Source: Flavobacteriaceae bacterium (GTDB lineage: Bacteria; Bacteroidota; Bacteroidia; Flavobacteriales; Flavobacteriaceae). From it: a stretch of 33,230 bases of DNA. The notes under the pieces were generated by a model, which worked only from the letters and a program-made list of their open reading frames with translations, did not search any database and was not told the DNA's origin. The stretch spans positions 1 to 33,230 of the forward strand of contig JANTFW010000014.1 of assembly GCA_024763245.1 (NCBI GenBank). Direction: 5' to 3'. Positions 8,138 to 17,380 of the stretch are shown here, one piece after another. Within the stretch, counting starts at the first letter, position 1. Each line of letters begins with the position of its first letter. The position numbers were made by a program, and so were the translations under genes.

Positions 8138-9988
8138 CTATTCAATAATATCTAATTCTACTTTTAGGTTTTCTATGATAAATTGCTGGCGTTCATAAGT
8201 GTTTTTACCCATATAAAAGGCTAATAAATCATCAACACTCATACTTTTGTCCAACATAATAGGATCAATACGCATATCTTCGCCAATAAAGTATTTAAAC
8301 TCATTGGGTGATATTTCACCAAGTCCTTTAAATCGGGTTATTTCCGGTTTGCCTTTAAGTTTTTTTATGGCCTGTTGTTTTTCTTCTTCTGAATAACAAT
8401 AATAGGTATTCTTTTTATCTCTAACTCTAAAAAGCGGTGTTTCTAAAATATATAAATGGCCTTCTTTTATTAACTCAGGGAAAAATTGTAAAAAGAACGT
8501 AATTAGTAATAACCGAATATGCATACCATCTACATCGGCATCTGTGGCAATTACTATATTATTGTATCTTAAATTCTCAATGCCATCCTCAATATTCAAA
8601 GCGGCTTGCAAGAGATTGAACTCTTCATTTTCGTATACAATTTTTTTTGTTTTTCCGTAGGAATTAAGGGGTTTTCCTCGTAAACTAAATACAGCTTGGG
8701 TACTTACATTCCTTGACTTTGTAATAGAACCACTTGCGGAATCACCCTCTGTAATAAACAAGGTACTGTTTAGTCGATTATCTTTTTTCATATCGCCCAA
8801 ATGCACCCTGCAATCACGTAATTTTTTATTGTGCAGACTTACCTTTTTAGCCCGTTCTCTAGCCAATTTTCGAATACCGGACAATTCTTTTCGTTCTTTT
8901 TCTGCCTGTACAATTTTATGTTGAATACTCGCCGCAGTATCCGGGTTTTTATGAAGGTAATTGTCTAATTTTGTCTTGATAAAATCATTGATAAACACAC
9001 GAACACTGGGTAAACCACCCCCCATTTCTGTGGAACCCAACTTTGTTTTCGTCTGACTTTCAAAAACAGGTTCCATCACTTTAATACTAATGGCTGAAAC
9101 GATAGATTTTCGAATATCGGACGCATCGTAATTTTTACCAAAAAAATCCCTAATGGTTTTAACAATAGCTTCTCTAAAAGCCGTTTGATGTGTACCACCT
9201 TGTGTAGTATGTTGCCCATTAACAAAGGAATGGTACTCTTCGCTGTATTGTAGTTTGCTGTGTGTTATAGCCACTTCTATATCCTCTCCCAGTAGATGGA
9301 TAATAGGATACTGCATCGCCTCTTCAGTGATCTGCTCTTCTAACAGATCTTTTAATCCATTTTCTGAAATAAACTTTTCTCCATTAAAAATTATGGTTAA
9401 TCCTCTATTGAGAAAAACATAATTCTTCAACATTTTTTCTATATATTCATTCCTGAATTTATAGTTTTTAAAAATGTTCGAATCCGGAATAAAGGTGACT
9501 TTAGTTCCTTTTCGTAAAGAAGAAGCTACAGGCAGTTCATCAGTAATGAGCTTTCCTCTTTCGAACTCGACCGATTTGGACTGATTATCTCTAATAGATT
9601 GTACCTTAAAGTAAGACGATAAAGCATTTACTGCTTTCGTACCCACACCATTTAATCCTACTGATTTTTTAAAAGCACGGGAATCGTATTTTCCACCGGT
9701 ATTCATTTTAGAAACCACATCTACCACTTTACCTAAAGGAATACCTCTACCGTAATCTCGTATAGTAACCACATTCTCTTTAATACTAATCTCAATAGTT
9801 TTACCGGATCCCATTACAAATTCGTCAATAGAATTATCCAGTACCTCTTTAATCAAGATATAAATACCATCGTCGGGCGACGAACCATCTCCTAACTTAC
9901 CAATATACATACCCGGACGCAATTGGATGTGTTCTTTCCAATCGAGTGAACGAATATTGTCTTCGGTATATTGTGTGTTTTTAGGCAT
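8138..9988 (-). CDS. parE: DNA topoisomerase IV subunit B
   Basis: 616 residues, an ATPase subunit of the GyrB/ParE family. The GHKL site shows Glu48 and Asn52 in [11 protein letters not shown], Asp78 in RDYGRGIP, and the ATP-lid GLNGVG (111-116). The transducer domain (about 220-390) follows. The TOPRIM domain holds EGDSASG (414-420) and DADVDG (483-488), which bind the magnesium ions used in cleavage. RFKGLGE (552-558) is the usual C-terminal motif. The protein lacks the long insert seen in many GyrB proteins. It is the first gene of a parE-parC operon. A possible -7 element (TATTTTCG on the coding strand) lies at 10012-10019. Confidence 0.94.
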   Translation of the reverse strand: MPKNTQYTEDNIRSLDWKEHIQLRPGMYIGKLGDGSSPDDGIYILIKEVLDNSIDEFVMGSGKTIEISIKENVVTIRDYGRGIPLGKVVDVVSKMNTGGKYDSRAFKKSVGLNGVGTKAVNALSSYFKVQSIRDNQSKSVEFERGKLITDELPVASSLRKGTKVTFIPDSNIFKNYKFRNEYIEKMLKNYVFLNRGLTIIFNGEKFISENGLKDLLEEQITEEAMQYPIIHLLGEDIEVAITHSKLQYSEEYHSFVNGQHTTQGGTHQTAFREAIVKTIRDFFGKNYDASDIRKSIVSAISIKVMEPVFESQTKTKLGSTEMGGGLPSVRVFINDFIKTKLDNYLHKNPDTAASIQHKIVQAEKERKELSGIRKLARERAKKVSLHNKKLRDCRVHLGDMKKDNRLNSTLFITEGDSASGSITKSRNVSTQAVFSLRGKPLNSYGKTKKIVYENEEFNLLQAALNIEDGIENLRYNNIVIATDADVDGMHIRLLLITFFLQFFPELIKEGHLYILETPLFRVRDKKNTYYCYSEEEKQQAIKKLKGKPEITRFKGLGEISPNEFKYFIGEDMRIDPIMLDKSMSVDDLLAFYMGKNTYERQQFIIENLKVELDIIE

Positions 9989-10011
9989 TAATAGGTTTCT
10001 TATTAGACCGA

Positions 10012-10019
10012 CGAAAATA
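10012..10019 (-). promoter_or_regulatory. Possible parE promoter -7 element
   Basis: On the minus strand the sequence is TATTTTCG, one base from the Bacteroidota -7 consensus TAnnTTTG. A T-rich CTTTTA lies about 19 bases upstream, but a clear TTTG is missing. The implied leader to the parE ATG is about 15-20 bases. The 9989-10120 gap holds nothing else that I recognise. Confidence 0.3.
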
Positions 10020-10120
10020 AGATTATTCTACTAGAAGTAAAAGCACTCGGTTAGGAATTTATTAACAAAAAGTAACTAACGGCTTGTACTGCTTTACACC
10101 GTACGAAAGGTATCTAATAC

Positions 10121-11629
10121 TTATTCTATTTTTATGCTTTGTATGGCGCTATCCGGTGTAATAATATTTTGACCTTTCCAGTAATTTACATCGTAAGAAT
10201 TAAGCCTATCCACTTGAAAATTAGTTTTAGGGGTAAAACTATCATACATCGTTTTGGTTAGAATTCCTTGATTGGATAACAAGAGTTCTCGGATTGTATA
10301 ATTTCGTATTTGAATATTCATCTGAAAAGACACTTGATTTTGTTTTCTCCTACCTTTTACAAATTTATTTTTCTCGATTATTTTTATGGGTCTATCAATT
10401 CCTGCTTCTTGTGATTCCTCAATTTTTAGATATGTTAACATATACTTACCATCTGTATTCTTAGAGAAAACAAGTGTACTTTCATAACCCAAATCGTTTG
10501 CCTTTACCCCAAACATATTAAAATGTTTATCAAAAATTTTATGTGCCGAACCTACATCAGCACGTAAAATACCGAAATCTTCGGTGCTTATATATAGTTT
10601 CCCTTTGTATTTAGCACTTCCTTTAGGTGAGAACTCGACACGATAAACAAGATCGTCATCCAGTTCTAATAAACCGGTATAGGTAAAGTTATATCGATTT
10701 GATTTATTGAGAAAATCAACAGAGGAATCTTCTTGGGTAAATAGATTCTTTAATAAGTTTGTAATCTGAGTAGTCCTGTATTGTTGAATACCTTTATTTT
10801 TTTGTTGTGACGATTTTGTTTTTCGCTTTGCCTCTTCACCTAGAATAGAGTCTATGGATTCTGTTTTATCAAGTCTTATGATTCCTGATTTTATTATTAA
10901 ATACGAATTCGGTTTTGTGTTTTTCCGTAAGGTTGAAAAGAAATCGTCCTGAATTTGCTGAATAGAGGCTTGTTCGTGTTTACTCTGGATTATTAGGTTT
11001 TTTTTTAGTTGCAATTTCAATTTCGAATGTTCTTTTACATATAATTTCCCATAAGATTCGACTAGGGCGGTAAAATTTTTAGGCAGCTTTTCGGTAATCG
11101 TATCAAAAAGCCTCTGATTTATATTTTCAATGCTTGATTTTTCTAAATCAAAATCGAATTTTCGAATTTTCTGGGTATAATTCTCCCGTAAAAAGAAATT
11201 ACTCTGGGAATAATCTATAACATAATTTGAATCTAAATTATGCTTTACATTGCTGATAATTTCATCAATACTCAATTTTTTGTTAGAAATAATTACGGGG
11301 TCTATTTCATAAACATCTTGTTGTAATAATATTTGCTTAGGAATACTATCCTGAAATGCGTATTTAATTGTCTTATATCCTAAAGACGATATGGTCAGTG
11401 AATCCAATGTAGAAACTGTTTCCGGGATAAGTACATCAAAATTTCCTTCTTCATTAGACATAACACCGGCATTCTCAGCATATAATATACTGGCAAAGGG
11501 AATGGGTTCTTTGGTTTCTGAATCGACAAGTTGCGAAGATATTTGCTGAGCTTGAGCTACAAATACAACAAAGAAATAGAGAAGTGTGAGCTGTACTTTT
11601 TTGACCATTTTTTTATTTTTAAAATCCAA
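10121..11629 (-). CDS. Secreted protein with carboxypeptidase-regulatory-like (CarboxypepD_reg) domain
   Basis: 502 residues. The start is either residue 1 or Met8; either way a signal peptide (TLLYFFVVFVAQAQQ) follows, with likely cleavage after AQA. Residues about 29-110 form a CarboxypepD_reg-like beta-sandwich: QLVDSETKEPIPFASI, then NEEGNFDVLIP and SSLGYKTIKY. This domain is typical of Bacteroidota envelope proteins, including the plug-proximal part of SusC. The remaining 390 residues are beta-rich, with a Lys/Gln-rich middle (about 260-285) and repeated YxVEFSPKG / GKLYISTED stretches. The tail is not recognised; it resembles other flavobacterial outer-membrane-associated proteins of unknown function. 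It is probably monocistronic, with an 84-base gap to ychF. No ligand or enzyme activity is implied. Confidence 0.7.
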   Translation of the reverse strand: MDFKNKKMVKKVQLTLLYFFVVFVAQAQQISSQLVDSETKEPIPFASILYAENAGVMSNEEGNFDVLIPETVSTLDSLTISSLGYKTIKYAFQDSIPKQILLQQDVYEIDPVIISNKKLSIDEIISNVKHNLDSNYVIDYSQSNFFLRENYTQKIRKFDFDLEKSSIENINQRLFDTITEKLPKNFTALVESYGKLYVKEHSKLKLQLKKNLIIQSKHEQASIQQIQDDFFSTLRKNTKPNSYLIIKSGIIRLDKTESIDSILGEEAKRKTKSSQQKNKGIQQYRTTQITNLLKNLFTQEDSSVDFLNKSNRYNFTYTGLLELDDDLVYRVEFSPKGSAKYKGKLYISTEDFGILRADVGSAHKIFDKHFNMFGVKANDLGYESTLVFSKNTDGKYMLTYLKIEESQEAGIDRPIKIIEKNKFVKGRRKQNQVSFQMNIQIRNYTIRELLLSNQGILTKTMYDSFTPKTNFQVDRLNSYDVNYWKGQNIITPDSAIQSIKIE

Positions 11630-11713
11630 CAGTCAACAAAACAACAATTATTCCATTTAGTATGATGTTAAATACCCGTTAACAATATAGGAATTTAACT
11701 TTTTTTAAGAGAT

Positions 11714-12808
11714 TTATACATTAAATCTAAAATTCATCATATCGCCATCTTGAACGACATAGTCTTTTCCTTCAATCGCTAATTTACCGGCTTCTTTTAC
11801 TTTTGCCTCACTTCCGTAATGAATAAAATCATCATATTTCATTACCTCTGCTCTAATAAACCCCTTTTCAAAATCGGTATGGATAACACCAGCTGCTTGG
11901 GGTGCTTTATCACCAATATGTATGGTCCAAGCACGTACTTCTTTAACACCGGCTGTAAAATAGGTTTGAAGATTTAGGAGTTTATAAGCCGCTCTTATCA
12001 ATCGGTTTGATCCCGTTTCTGAAAGTCCTAACTCATCTAGAAAGAGTTGTCGCTCTTCATAATCATCTAATTCAGCAATATCTGCCTCAGTAGCCACAGC
12101 CAACACCAATACTTCGGCATCTTCATCTTTAACGGCCTCTCTTACGGCATTGGAATAAGCATTACCACTAATAGCGGATGCTTCATCTACATTACAGACA
12201 TAAAGCACCGGTTTATCCGTTAGAAACTGTAGTGGTTTTATATATTCGTTGCGTTCGTCTTCGGTCAAGTCTATGGCTCTTACAGACTGGGCACTTTCTA
12301 ATCCTTTATGCACCTTCTCTAAGACCTGCAATTCTTTTTGAGCCACTTTATCTCCGGTTTTAGCGGCACGTTTTACCTTGTCTAGTCTTTTCTCAAGGGT
12401 TTCTAAGTCTTTTAACTGCAATTCGAAATCGATAGTTTCTTTATCCCTAACCGGATCTATGGTGGTATCTACGTGTGTAATATTATCATTATCATAACAG
12501 CGTAACACGTGAATAATGGCATCGGTTTCACGGATATTACTCAAAAACTGATTACCCAATCCTTCTCCTTTGCTCGCCCCACGAACTAATCCGGCAATAT
12601 CAACTATTTCAACAATAGCGGTTTGAACACGCTGAGGATTTACTATTTCGGCTAACTTCGTCAACCGGTTGTCAGGAACATTAATTACACCTACATTAGG
12701 TTCTATAGTACAAAAAGGGTAGTTTGCCGATTGTGCTTTAGCATTTGACAAACAATTAAAAAGTGTTGATTTTCCAACATTAGGTAAACCTACGATTCCT
12801 GCTTTCAT
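11714..12808 (-). CDS. ychF: YchF/Ola1-type ribosome-associated ATPase
   Basis: 364 residues, the expected length for YchF of the Obg P-loop family. G1 is GLPNVGKS (7-14) and G3 [20 protein letters not shown] begins at 70. The G4 position reads NVDE (206-209) instead of NKxD, which accounts for the ATP preference of this family. A coiled-coil hairpin lies between about 125 and 175 and a TGS domain forms the C-terminus (about 282-364, containing [15 protein letters not shown]). The family binds ribosomes and is linked to stress and translation control. A TATATTTG element on the coding strand (12829-12836) gives a leader of only about 13-20 bases. Confidence 0.96.
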   Translation of the reverse strand: MKAGIVGLPNVGKSTLFNCLSNAKAQSANYPFCTIEPNVGVINVPDNRLTKLAEIVNPQRVQTAIVEIVDIAGLVRGASKGEGLGNQFLSNIRETDAIIHVLRCYDNDNITHVDTTIDPVRDKETIDFELQLKDLETLEKRLDKVKRAAKTGDKVAQKELQVLEKVHKGLESAQSVRAIDLTEDERNEYIKPLQFLTDKPVLYVCNVDEASAISGNAYSNAVREAVKDEDAEVLVLAVATEADIAELDDYEERQLFLDELGLSETGSNRLIRAAYKLLNLQTYFTAGVKEVRAWTIHIGDKAPQAAGVIHTDFEKGFIRAEVMKYDDFIHYGSEAKVKEAGKLAIEGKDYVVQDGDMMNFRFNV

Positions 12809-12828
12809 CAGTATTGGGTTTTAGGCTG

Positions 12829-12836
12829 CAAATATA
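12829..12836 (-). promoter_or_regulatory. Probable ychF promoter -7 element
   Basis: The minus strand reads TATATTTG, a perfect TAnnTTTG match. The upstream -33 position is poor: TTC is seen about 18 bases away instead of TTG. It sits in the 65-base gap between the LuxC-like gene and ychF, so the two genes are probably separately started. Confidence 0.45.
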
Positions 12837-12873
12837 ATTTAATTTTTTACTTAAGAACGGGGTTGGCATAGTA

Positions 12874-13935
12874 CTAAAGTTGTAATAAAAAACGCATAGT
12901 ATCTACACCGTCTGCATAATCCCATAGTTGAGGTAACTGCGTTTCTCCAAATGGGACAGTATCCAATTTTAGATCTTTACTTCCTACAATACATTGAATT
13001 TGATCTTTTTCCAACATTAATTTGTGCTTAAGTTCATCTAGTGATGAATAGTATTCATAAAATAGTGTAGCAATAGGTGAGGCATAGGCGGTATCCTCCT
13101 TTAACACAAAAAAACCATTATCTAAAATGGGAATTTGACTCATTAAATATACCGTTTTATTATAATCATAATTGTTTTGATATTTCTTGTAATCTATACA
13201 TTTACGTTGTTCGTAAACGGCATTAAACAAAAGGTTAAAATCATATTTCTCAGGAATAAAAATTTTCGAAACACTACGGCATCCCAATCCAAAATAGCGA
13301 AAAATATCTTCTCCGAGTAATGATAGCTCTTCAGGAGATTCCTCGCCGGTAAGCACCGCAACCGCATTACGGTTTTTACGAATAATATGCGGATAGGTGC
13401 CAAAATATTGCTCAAAATAACGTGCCGTATTATTGCTACCGGTGGCTATAACAGCATCCATACCCTTTAGTGTACCTTCTGTAAAATGTATCCGTTCCGA
13501 AAATTCTTGTGATACACCAATAAGAAATTCGGCTAATACAGGTAGTAATTGCTGATCGTTAGACGATTGTTTTACCAAAACCTTATGTCCGGACATCAAT
13601 ACAGTAATAAAGTCATGGAAACCGACCAAAGGAATATTTCCTGCAGTAATAATACCAATAGTCTTAGTAGATATACCCTTAAAATCGTACATAGACAGCC
13701 ATTTATTTACATTAGATTCTTCTAATGTTTTTGCCCAAGTATGGATGGCAAACAGGACATTTTCTTGGGTAAACCATCCGTTATAATGAACAACTTGTTT
13801 TATTTGAAAATCCATTTTATCAAACAAAGATTCATTACAAGAATACGGTATATCCTTATCAATTGTTCCGGTTTTAAATTGGGCTAGAAATTGCCCTAGC
13901 GCTACAAATGCTTTACTACGCTCATTTATGTTCAT
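12874..13935 (-). CDS. LuxC-like acyl-CoA reductase
   Basis: 353 residues of the LuxC-like acyl-CoA reductase family (aldehyde-dehydrogenase fold). Visible features are a Rossmann-type approach with GIITAGNIPLVGFHDF (94-109), the cofactor-site stretch IATGSNNTARYFEQYF (163-178), and the candidate catalytic Cys219 in FRYFGLGCRSVSKIFIP. LuxC proteins reduce an activated fatty acyl group to an aldehyde with NADPH. Here there is no luxD, luxE or luxAB, so a bioluminescence role is very unlikely; the true acyl substrate is unknown. The protein is shorter than the roughly 480 residues of Vibrio LuxC. It starts just beyond the terminator of the ribosomal cluster and is followed by ychF after 65 bases. 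Confidence 0.8.
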   Translation of the reverse strand: MNINERSKAFVALGQFLAQFKTGTIDKDIPYSCNESLFDKMDFQIKQVVHYNGWFTQENVLFAIHTWAKTLEESNVNKWLSMYDFKGISTKTIGIITAGNIPLVGFHDFITVLMSGHKVLVKQSSNDQQLLPVLAEFLIGVSQEFSERIHFTEGTLKGMDAVIATGSNNTARYFEQYFGTYPHIIRKNRNAVAVLTGEESPEELSLLGEDIFRYFGLGCRSVSKIFIPEKYDFNLLFNAVYEQRKCIDYKKYQNNYDYNKTVYLMSQIPILDNGFFVLKEDTAYASPIATLFYEYYSSLDELKHKLMLEKDQIQCIVGSKDLKLDTVPFGETQLPQLWDYADGVDTMRFLLQL

Positions 13936-13963
13936 ACAGCTAAAATACTATTGTTTTTAGGAA

Positions 13964-14001
13964 TAAAAAAAGGGATAAGCTAATGCCTATCCCTATTTTT
14001 T
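13964..14001 (-). terminator. Intrinsic terminator of the ribosomal superoperon
   Basis: Read on the minus strand: AGGGATA (complement of 13988-13994), a short loop region, TATCCCT (complement of 13971-13977), then seven T and ATT. The stem has 7 perfect base pairs plus two inner G-C pairs past a mismatch, with a 4-base loop; A-runs on the other side extend it with A-T pairs. It lies 14-50 bases after the rplQ stop, the only clear terminator after the 32-gene cluster. Confidence 0.85.
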
Positions 14002-14014
14002 ATACTAACATAAT

Positions 14015-14497
14015 CTACTCTTCAGATTTTGTTTCTTCTTCAGTGGTTTCTGGGGTACCTACTGGTGTTTGAACCGTAGTTTTTTTTCTACGACTACGTC
14101 TTGTTGATTTTTTCTTTTTAGCATTCGGGTTGTAATTTTCATTGTAATCTACAAACTCTATCATAGCCATTTCGGCATTATCTCCCAAACGATTTCCTAA
14201 TTTGATTATGCGTAAATAGCCACCCGGTCTATCTGCAATTTTTACAGCAACATTTTTAAACAATTCAGTAACCATATACTTGTTTTTCAAATACTTGAAA
14301 ACAACACGACGATTGTGAGTTGTATCGTTCTTTGATTTGGTTATTATTGGTTCTATAAATTGACGTAAAGCTTTTGCTTTGGCCAAGGTAGTGTTAATAC
14401 GTTTATGTTCTATTAAGGAACAAGCCATATTAGAAAGCATGGCCTTTCTATGTGCTGTTTTTCTTCCTAAATGGTTAAATTTCTTTCCGTGTCTCAT
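14015..14497 (-). CDS. rplQ: 50S ribosomal protein L17
   Basis: 160 residues. The first 120 are the L17 core ([40 protein letters not shown]), which sits near the peptide exit tunnel. The remainder is an added tail: a basic block ([13 protein letters not shown]) followed by a Thr/Glu acidic block, longer than the 127-residue E. coli protein. The last gene of the cluster, 49 bases after rpoA. The gap contains a small hairpin, TCGCT/AGCGA (14515-14529). The terminator follows closely. Confidence 0.97.
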   Translation of the reverse strand: MRHGKKFNHLGRKTAHRKAMLSNMACSLIEHKRINTTLAKAKALRQFIEPIITKSKNDTTHNRRVVFKYLKNKYMVTELFKNVAVKIADRPGGYLRIIKLGNRLGDNAEMAMIEFVDYNENYNPNAKKKKSTRRSRRKKTTVQTPVGTPETTEEETKSEE

Positions 14498-14546
14498 CTT
14501 ACTTTCAATTCTGTTCGCTACAAGAGCGATTTAATTTGATTACTAA

Positions 14547-15539
14547 TTATTCTTTATTTAATTTATACTTGCTCAAATCCATACCAAAGCTAAGATTCTT
14601 AGCATCAACCAATTCACTTAATTCTGTTAATGATTTTTTACCAAAATTTCTAAACTTCATCAAATCACTTTTATGATAAGAGACTAAATCGCCTAAGGTA
14701 TCTACTTCTGCAGCTTTTAAACAGTTGAGTGCTCTTACGGAAAGATCCATATCAACCAGTTTAGTTTTTAACAGCTGGCGCATATGTAATGATTCTTCGT
14801 CATATGATTCTGTTTGTGCAATCTCATCGGCCTCCATAGTAATACGTTCATCAGAAAACAACATAAAATGTTGTATCAAGATTTTAGCTGCTTCAGTCAA
14901 GGCATCTTGCGGATTTATAGAACCGTCGGTTTTGATATCAAAAATTAATTTTTCATAATCCGTTTTCTGCTCTACACGATGATTCACTACCTCATATTTA
15001 ACCAATTTGATAGGAGTATAAATAGAATCCGTGAAGATGGTTCCAAGAGGCATCCCAGATTTTTTATTTTCATCAGCAGGAACAAAACCTCTACCCTTTT
15101 CTATCGTAAGTTCCATATGGAGTTTTAAATTTTTCTCCATATTACAAATTACCAAATCAGGATTTAAGACTTGAAATCCGGAAATAAACGGTTGAAGGTC
15201 TCCAGCCGTAATTTGAGATTTTTTAGTAACAGTTATTGTAACGGTTTCATTATCTACATCCTCTATCTGTCTTTTAAAACGAACTTGTTTTAAATTTAGA
15301 ATAATATCTGTAACATCCTCTACCACACCGGAAATTGTAGAAAACTCGTGTTCTACACCTTCTATACGGATGGAAGTAATTGCATAACCCTCTAAAGAAG
15401 AAAGTAAAACTCTTCTTAAGGCATTCCCAATGGTTAAACCAAATCCGGGTTCCAAAGGTCTAAATTCAAATTTACCTTCAAATTCGTTGGATTCAATTTT
15501 TATTACCGTATCGGGTTTTTGAAAATTTAATATAGCCAT
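14547..15539 (-). CDS. rpoA: RNA polymerase alpha subunit
   Basis: 330 residues. The N-terminal dimerisation domain (about 1-230) has [20 protein letters not shown] (the assembly helix) and a second half with [18 protein letters not shown] linker is followed by the C-terminal domain (about 250-320) with [18 protein letters not shown]-like helices and [12 protein letters not shown], which contacts upstream DNA and activators. The residue order around NFGKKSL is normal. It sits 20 bases after rpsD, in the usual alpha-operon position, so alpha and ribosome synthesis are coupled. Confidence 0.97.
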   Translation of the reverse strand: MAILNFQKPDTVIKIESNEFEGKFEFRPLEPGFGLTIGNALRRVLLSSLEGYAITSIRIEGVEHEFSTISGVVEDVTDIILNLKQVRFKRQIEDVDNETVTITVTKKSQITAGDLQPFISGFQVLNPDLVICNMEKNLKLHMELTIEKGRGFVPADENKKSGMPLGTIFTDSIYTPIKLVKYEVVNHRVEQKTDYEKLIFDIKTDGSINPQDALTEAAKILIQHFMLFSDERITMEADEIAQTESYDEESLHMRQLLKTKLVDMDLSVRALNCLKAAEVDTLGDLVSYHKSDLMKFRNFGKKSLTELSELVDAKNLSFGMDLSKYKLNKE

Positions 15540-15559
15540 AGTTGGTTTATTTTTCTTTA

Positions 15560-16165
15560 TTATTTAGAGTACAATTCAACGATGAACTGCTCATTAATAT
15601 TTTCAGGAATTTGAATCCTTTCAGGTACAGAAACAAAAGTTCCTTGTTTGGTATCATTATTCCAAGTCATCCATTCGTAAACAGCATTACGATTGGCTAA
15701 TGAATTTTCAATCACTTCTAATGATTTGGATTTTTCTCTTACTCCTACTACATCACCGGGATTAAGACTATATGAAGGAATGTTAACTAAACTTCCATTA
15801 ACCGTTATATGTCTGTGCGAAACTAATTGTCGGGCAGCACTACGGCTTGGCGCAATACCAAGGCGATATACTACATTATCTAAACGAGCTTCACAAAGCT
15901 GTAATAAGATTTCACCAGTAATACCACTACGTCTTTGTGCTTTCTTAAATAAGTTACTGAATTGTTTTTCTAAAATTCCGTAAGTATATTTTGCTTTTTG
16001 CTTTTCTTGCAATTGAACAGCATACTCCGATTTTTTCCCACGTCTTCTATTGTTACCGTGTTGTCCTGGAGGATAATTCTTTTTTTCGAAACTTTTATCA
16101 GGGCCAAAAATGGGCTCTCCGAATTTTCTTGCAATTTTTGTTTTAGGTCCAGTATATCTAGCCAT
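15560..16165 (-). CDS. rpsD: 30S ribosomal protein S4
   Basis: 201 residues. The N-terminal region ([20 protein letters not shown]) lacks the zinc-ligand cysteines seen in some S4 proteins. The S4 RNA-binding domain spans about 92-155 ([29 protein letters not shown]). S4 nucleates 30S assembly and, in E. coli and Bacillus, represses its own messages. It follows rpsK after an unusually long 92-base gap that holds a candidate regulatory stem. Its ATG is 14 bases from the end of that stem. Confidence 0.97.
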   Translation of the reverse strand: MARYTGPKTKIARKFGEPIFGPDKSFEKKNYPPGQHGNNRRRGKKSEYAVQLQEKQKAKYTYGILEKQFSNLFKKAQRRSGITGEILLQLCEARLDNVVYRLGIAPSRSAARQLVSHRHITVNGSLVNIPSYSLNPGDVVGVREKSKSLEVIENSLANRNAVYEWMTWNNDTKQGTFVSVPERIQIPENINEQFIVELYSK

Positions 16166-16179
16166 TTCTATTGATTTTA

Positions 16180-16241
16180 GTAAGAACGATTACGAATTAA
16201 GGTCTAGAGTTTAATCCTTCGAAAATCTTGAGCGTTCTTAC
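16180..16241 (-). promoter_or_regulatory. Candidate rpsD leader RNA structure (possible S4 feedback site)
   Basis: Within the rpsK-rpsD gap the sequence holds a perfect 9-base inverted repeat: GTAAGAACG at 16180-16188 and CGTTCTTAC at 16233-16241. The 44-base interior can form an inner AAGG/CCTT helix (16199-16202 with 16216-16219). In the minus-strand RNA the stem ends 14 bases before the rpsD ATG. S4 autoregulation is known in other bacteria; binding here is inferred only from position and structure. No U-tract follows, so it does not look like a terminator. Confidence 0.5.
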
Positions 16242-16257
16242 GATTATTATTTAATTA

Positions 16258-16644
16258 TTATACTCTTCTACGTTTTGGAGGTCTACACCCATTATGTGGT
16301 AGCGGTGTAACGTCCACGATTTCTGTTATTTCCACACCACTATTATGGATGGCTCTCATAGCAGATTCTCTACCGTTTCCAGGACCTTTTACATAGGCTT
16401 TTACTTTACGTAAGCCTAATTCATAAGCCACCTTTGCAGCATCTTCTGCAGCCAATTGAGCAGCATAAGGGGTGTTTTTCTTAGAACCTCTAAAACCTTG
16501 TTTACCGGCAGAAGACCAAGAAATAACATCACCTTTTTTGTTCGTTAGTGTAACAATGATATTATTAAAAGAAGCATGAATGTGAGCTTCACCCACGGCT
16601 TCAATAATTACTTTACGTTTTTTTGTGACTGTTTTTTTCGCCAT
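16258..16644 (-). CDS. rpsK: 30S ribosomal protein S11
   Basis: 128 residues, a platform protein near the mRNA exit. It shows [39 protein letters not shown] and the C-terminal [12 protein letters not shown]; the Asn-Gly in that tail is the site that becomes isoaspartate in E. coli S11. It lies 10 bases after rpsM. The last gene before the 92-base gap to rpsD. Confidence 0.97.
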   Translation of the reverse strand: MAKKTVTKKRKVIIEAVGEAHIHASFNNIIVTLTNKKGDVISWSSAGKQGFRGSKKNTPYAAQLAAEDAAKVAYELGLRKVKAYVKGPGNGRESAMRAIHNSGVEITEIVDVTPLPHNGCRPPKRRRV

Positions 16645-16654
16645 AATTCAGCTA

Positions 16655-17029
16655 TTATTTAGTTGCTATTTTTTTGTTAGCAACAGTTTTACGTTTACCT
16701 TTTCTAGTTCGCGAATTATTCTTGGTACGTTGTCCTCTTAAAGGTAATCCCGTTCTGTGACGAATACCTCTATAGCTACCAATGTCCATTAAACGTTTAA
16801 TGTTTAAACGAGTATCAGAACGTAATTCACCTTCTATAGTGTATTTACCAGCTTCTTCACGAATATGAGCAATTTCATCATCCGTCCAATCTTGGACTTT
16901 AGTACTTTCGTCCACTTTAGCGGCGGTTAATATTTTTTTTGCTCTACTTCTTCCAATACCGTAAATATAAGTTAGTGCAATGACACCTCTTTTATTATTT
17001 GGAATATCAATACCTGCTATTCTTGCCAT
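16655..17029 (-). CDS. rpsM: 30S ribosomal protein S13
   Basis: 124 residues. It has the helix-hairpin-helix start [19 protein letters not shown] with [14 protein letters not shown], and the tail [16 protein letters not shown] that reaches toward the P-site tRNA in the 30S head. It lies 2 bases after rpmJ, so translational coupling is likely. In E. coli the S4 repressor site is just before rpsM; here the 2-base spacing leaves no room for such a leader. Confidence 0.97.
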   Translation of the reverse strand: MARIAGIDIPNNKRGVIALTYIYGIGRSRAKKILTAAKVDESTKVQDWTDDEIAHIREEAGKYTIEGELRSDTRLNIKRLMDIGSYRGIRHRTGLPLRGQRTKNNSRTRKGKRKTVANKKIATK

Positions 17030-17031
17030 AA

Positions 17032-17148
17032 TTATCCTTGTCTTTGTTTATGTTTTGGATTCTTTTTGTTGATTACGTACAATCTACCCTTACGACGTAC
17101 AATTACATCATCGGCTGATCTTTTCTTTAAGGATGCTCTTACTTTCAT
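17032..17148 (-). CDS. rpmJ: 50S ribosomal protein L36, cysteine-free form
   Basis: A 38-residue frame that starts at the ATG complementary to 17146-17148 and ends in TAA. It begins [17 protein letters not shown] and ends NPKHKQRQG, the L36 signature. The three Cys and one His of zinc-binding L36 are absent (Ser/Asp/Asn in their places), so this is the zinc-independent form. It is 5 bases after infA and 2 bases before rpsM. Its small size makes it easy to miss. Confidence 0.95.
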   Translation of the reverse strand: MKVRASLKKRSADDVIVRRKGRLYVINKKNPKHKQRQG

Positions 17149-17153
17149 TTCTT

Positions 17154-17369
17154 TTAATATCTGTATGTTATTCTAGCTTTACTTAAATCGTATGGGCTCA
17201 TTTCTAGTTTTACCTTATCACCGGGTAAAAGCTTGATGTAATGCATGCGCATTTTCCCTGAAATATGAGCGGTAACAACGTGTCCATTTTGTAATTCTAC
17301 ACGAAACATGGCATTAGATAATGCTTCTGTTATAGTTCCATCTTGTTCTATTGCAGGTTGTTTTGCCAT
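17154..17369 (-). CDS. infA: Translation initiation factor IF-1
   Basis: 71 residues, a single OB fold of the S1 type: [31 protein letters not shown] and [26 protein letters not shown]-1 occupies the 30S A site during initiation. It sits 11 bases after secY and 5 before rpmJ. No adk or map gene lies between secY and infA, unlike the arrangement in several other phyla. Confidence 0.97.
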   Translation of the reverse strand: MAKQPAIEQDGTITEALSNAMFRVELQNGHVVTAHISGKMRMHYIKLLPGDKVKLEMSPYDLSKARITYRY

Positions 17370-17380
17370 ACGTTATTATA

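Noticed and set aside
13194-13415. Nested open frame inside the LuxC-like gene on the same strand
   Set aside because: It is an out-of-frame shadow without a recognisable domain, wholly contained in a gene with strong family features.
12874-13935. LuxC-like gene as part of a bioluminescence operon
   Set aside because: No luciferase, acyltransferase or synthetase genes are adjacent; flanking genes are housekeeping.
16180-16241. Reading the rpsK-rpsD inverted repeat as an intrinsic terminator
   Set aside because: The stem is followed by TAAAATCAATAG in the RNA, not a U-tract, the enclosed loop is 44 bases, and rpsD, rpoA and rplQ lie downstream in the same direction.
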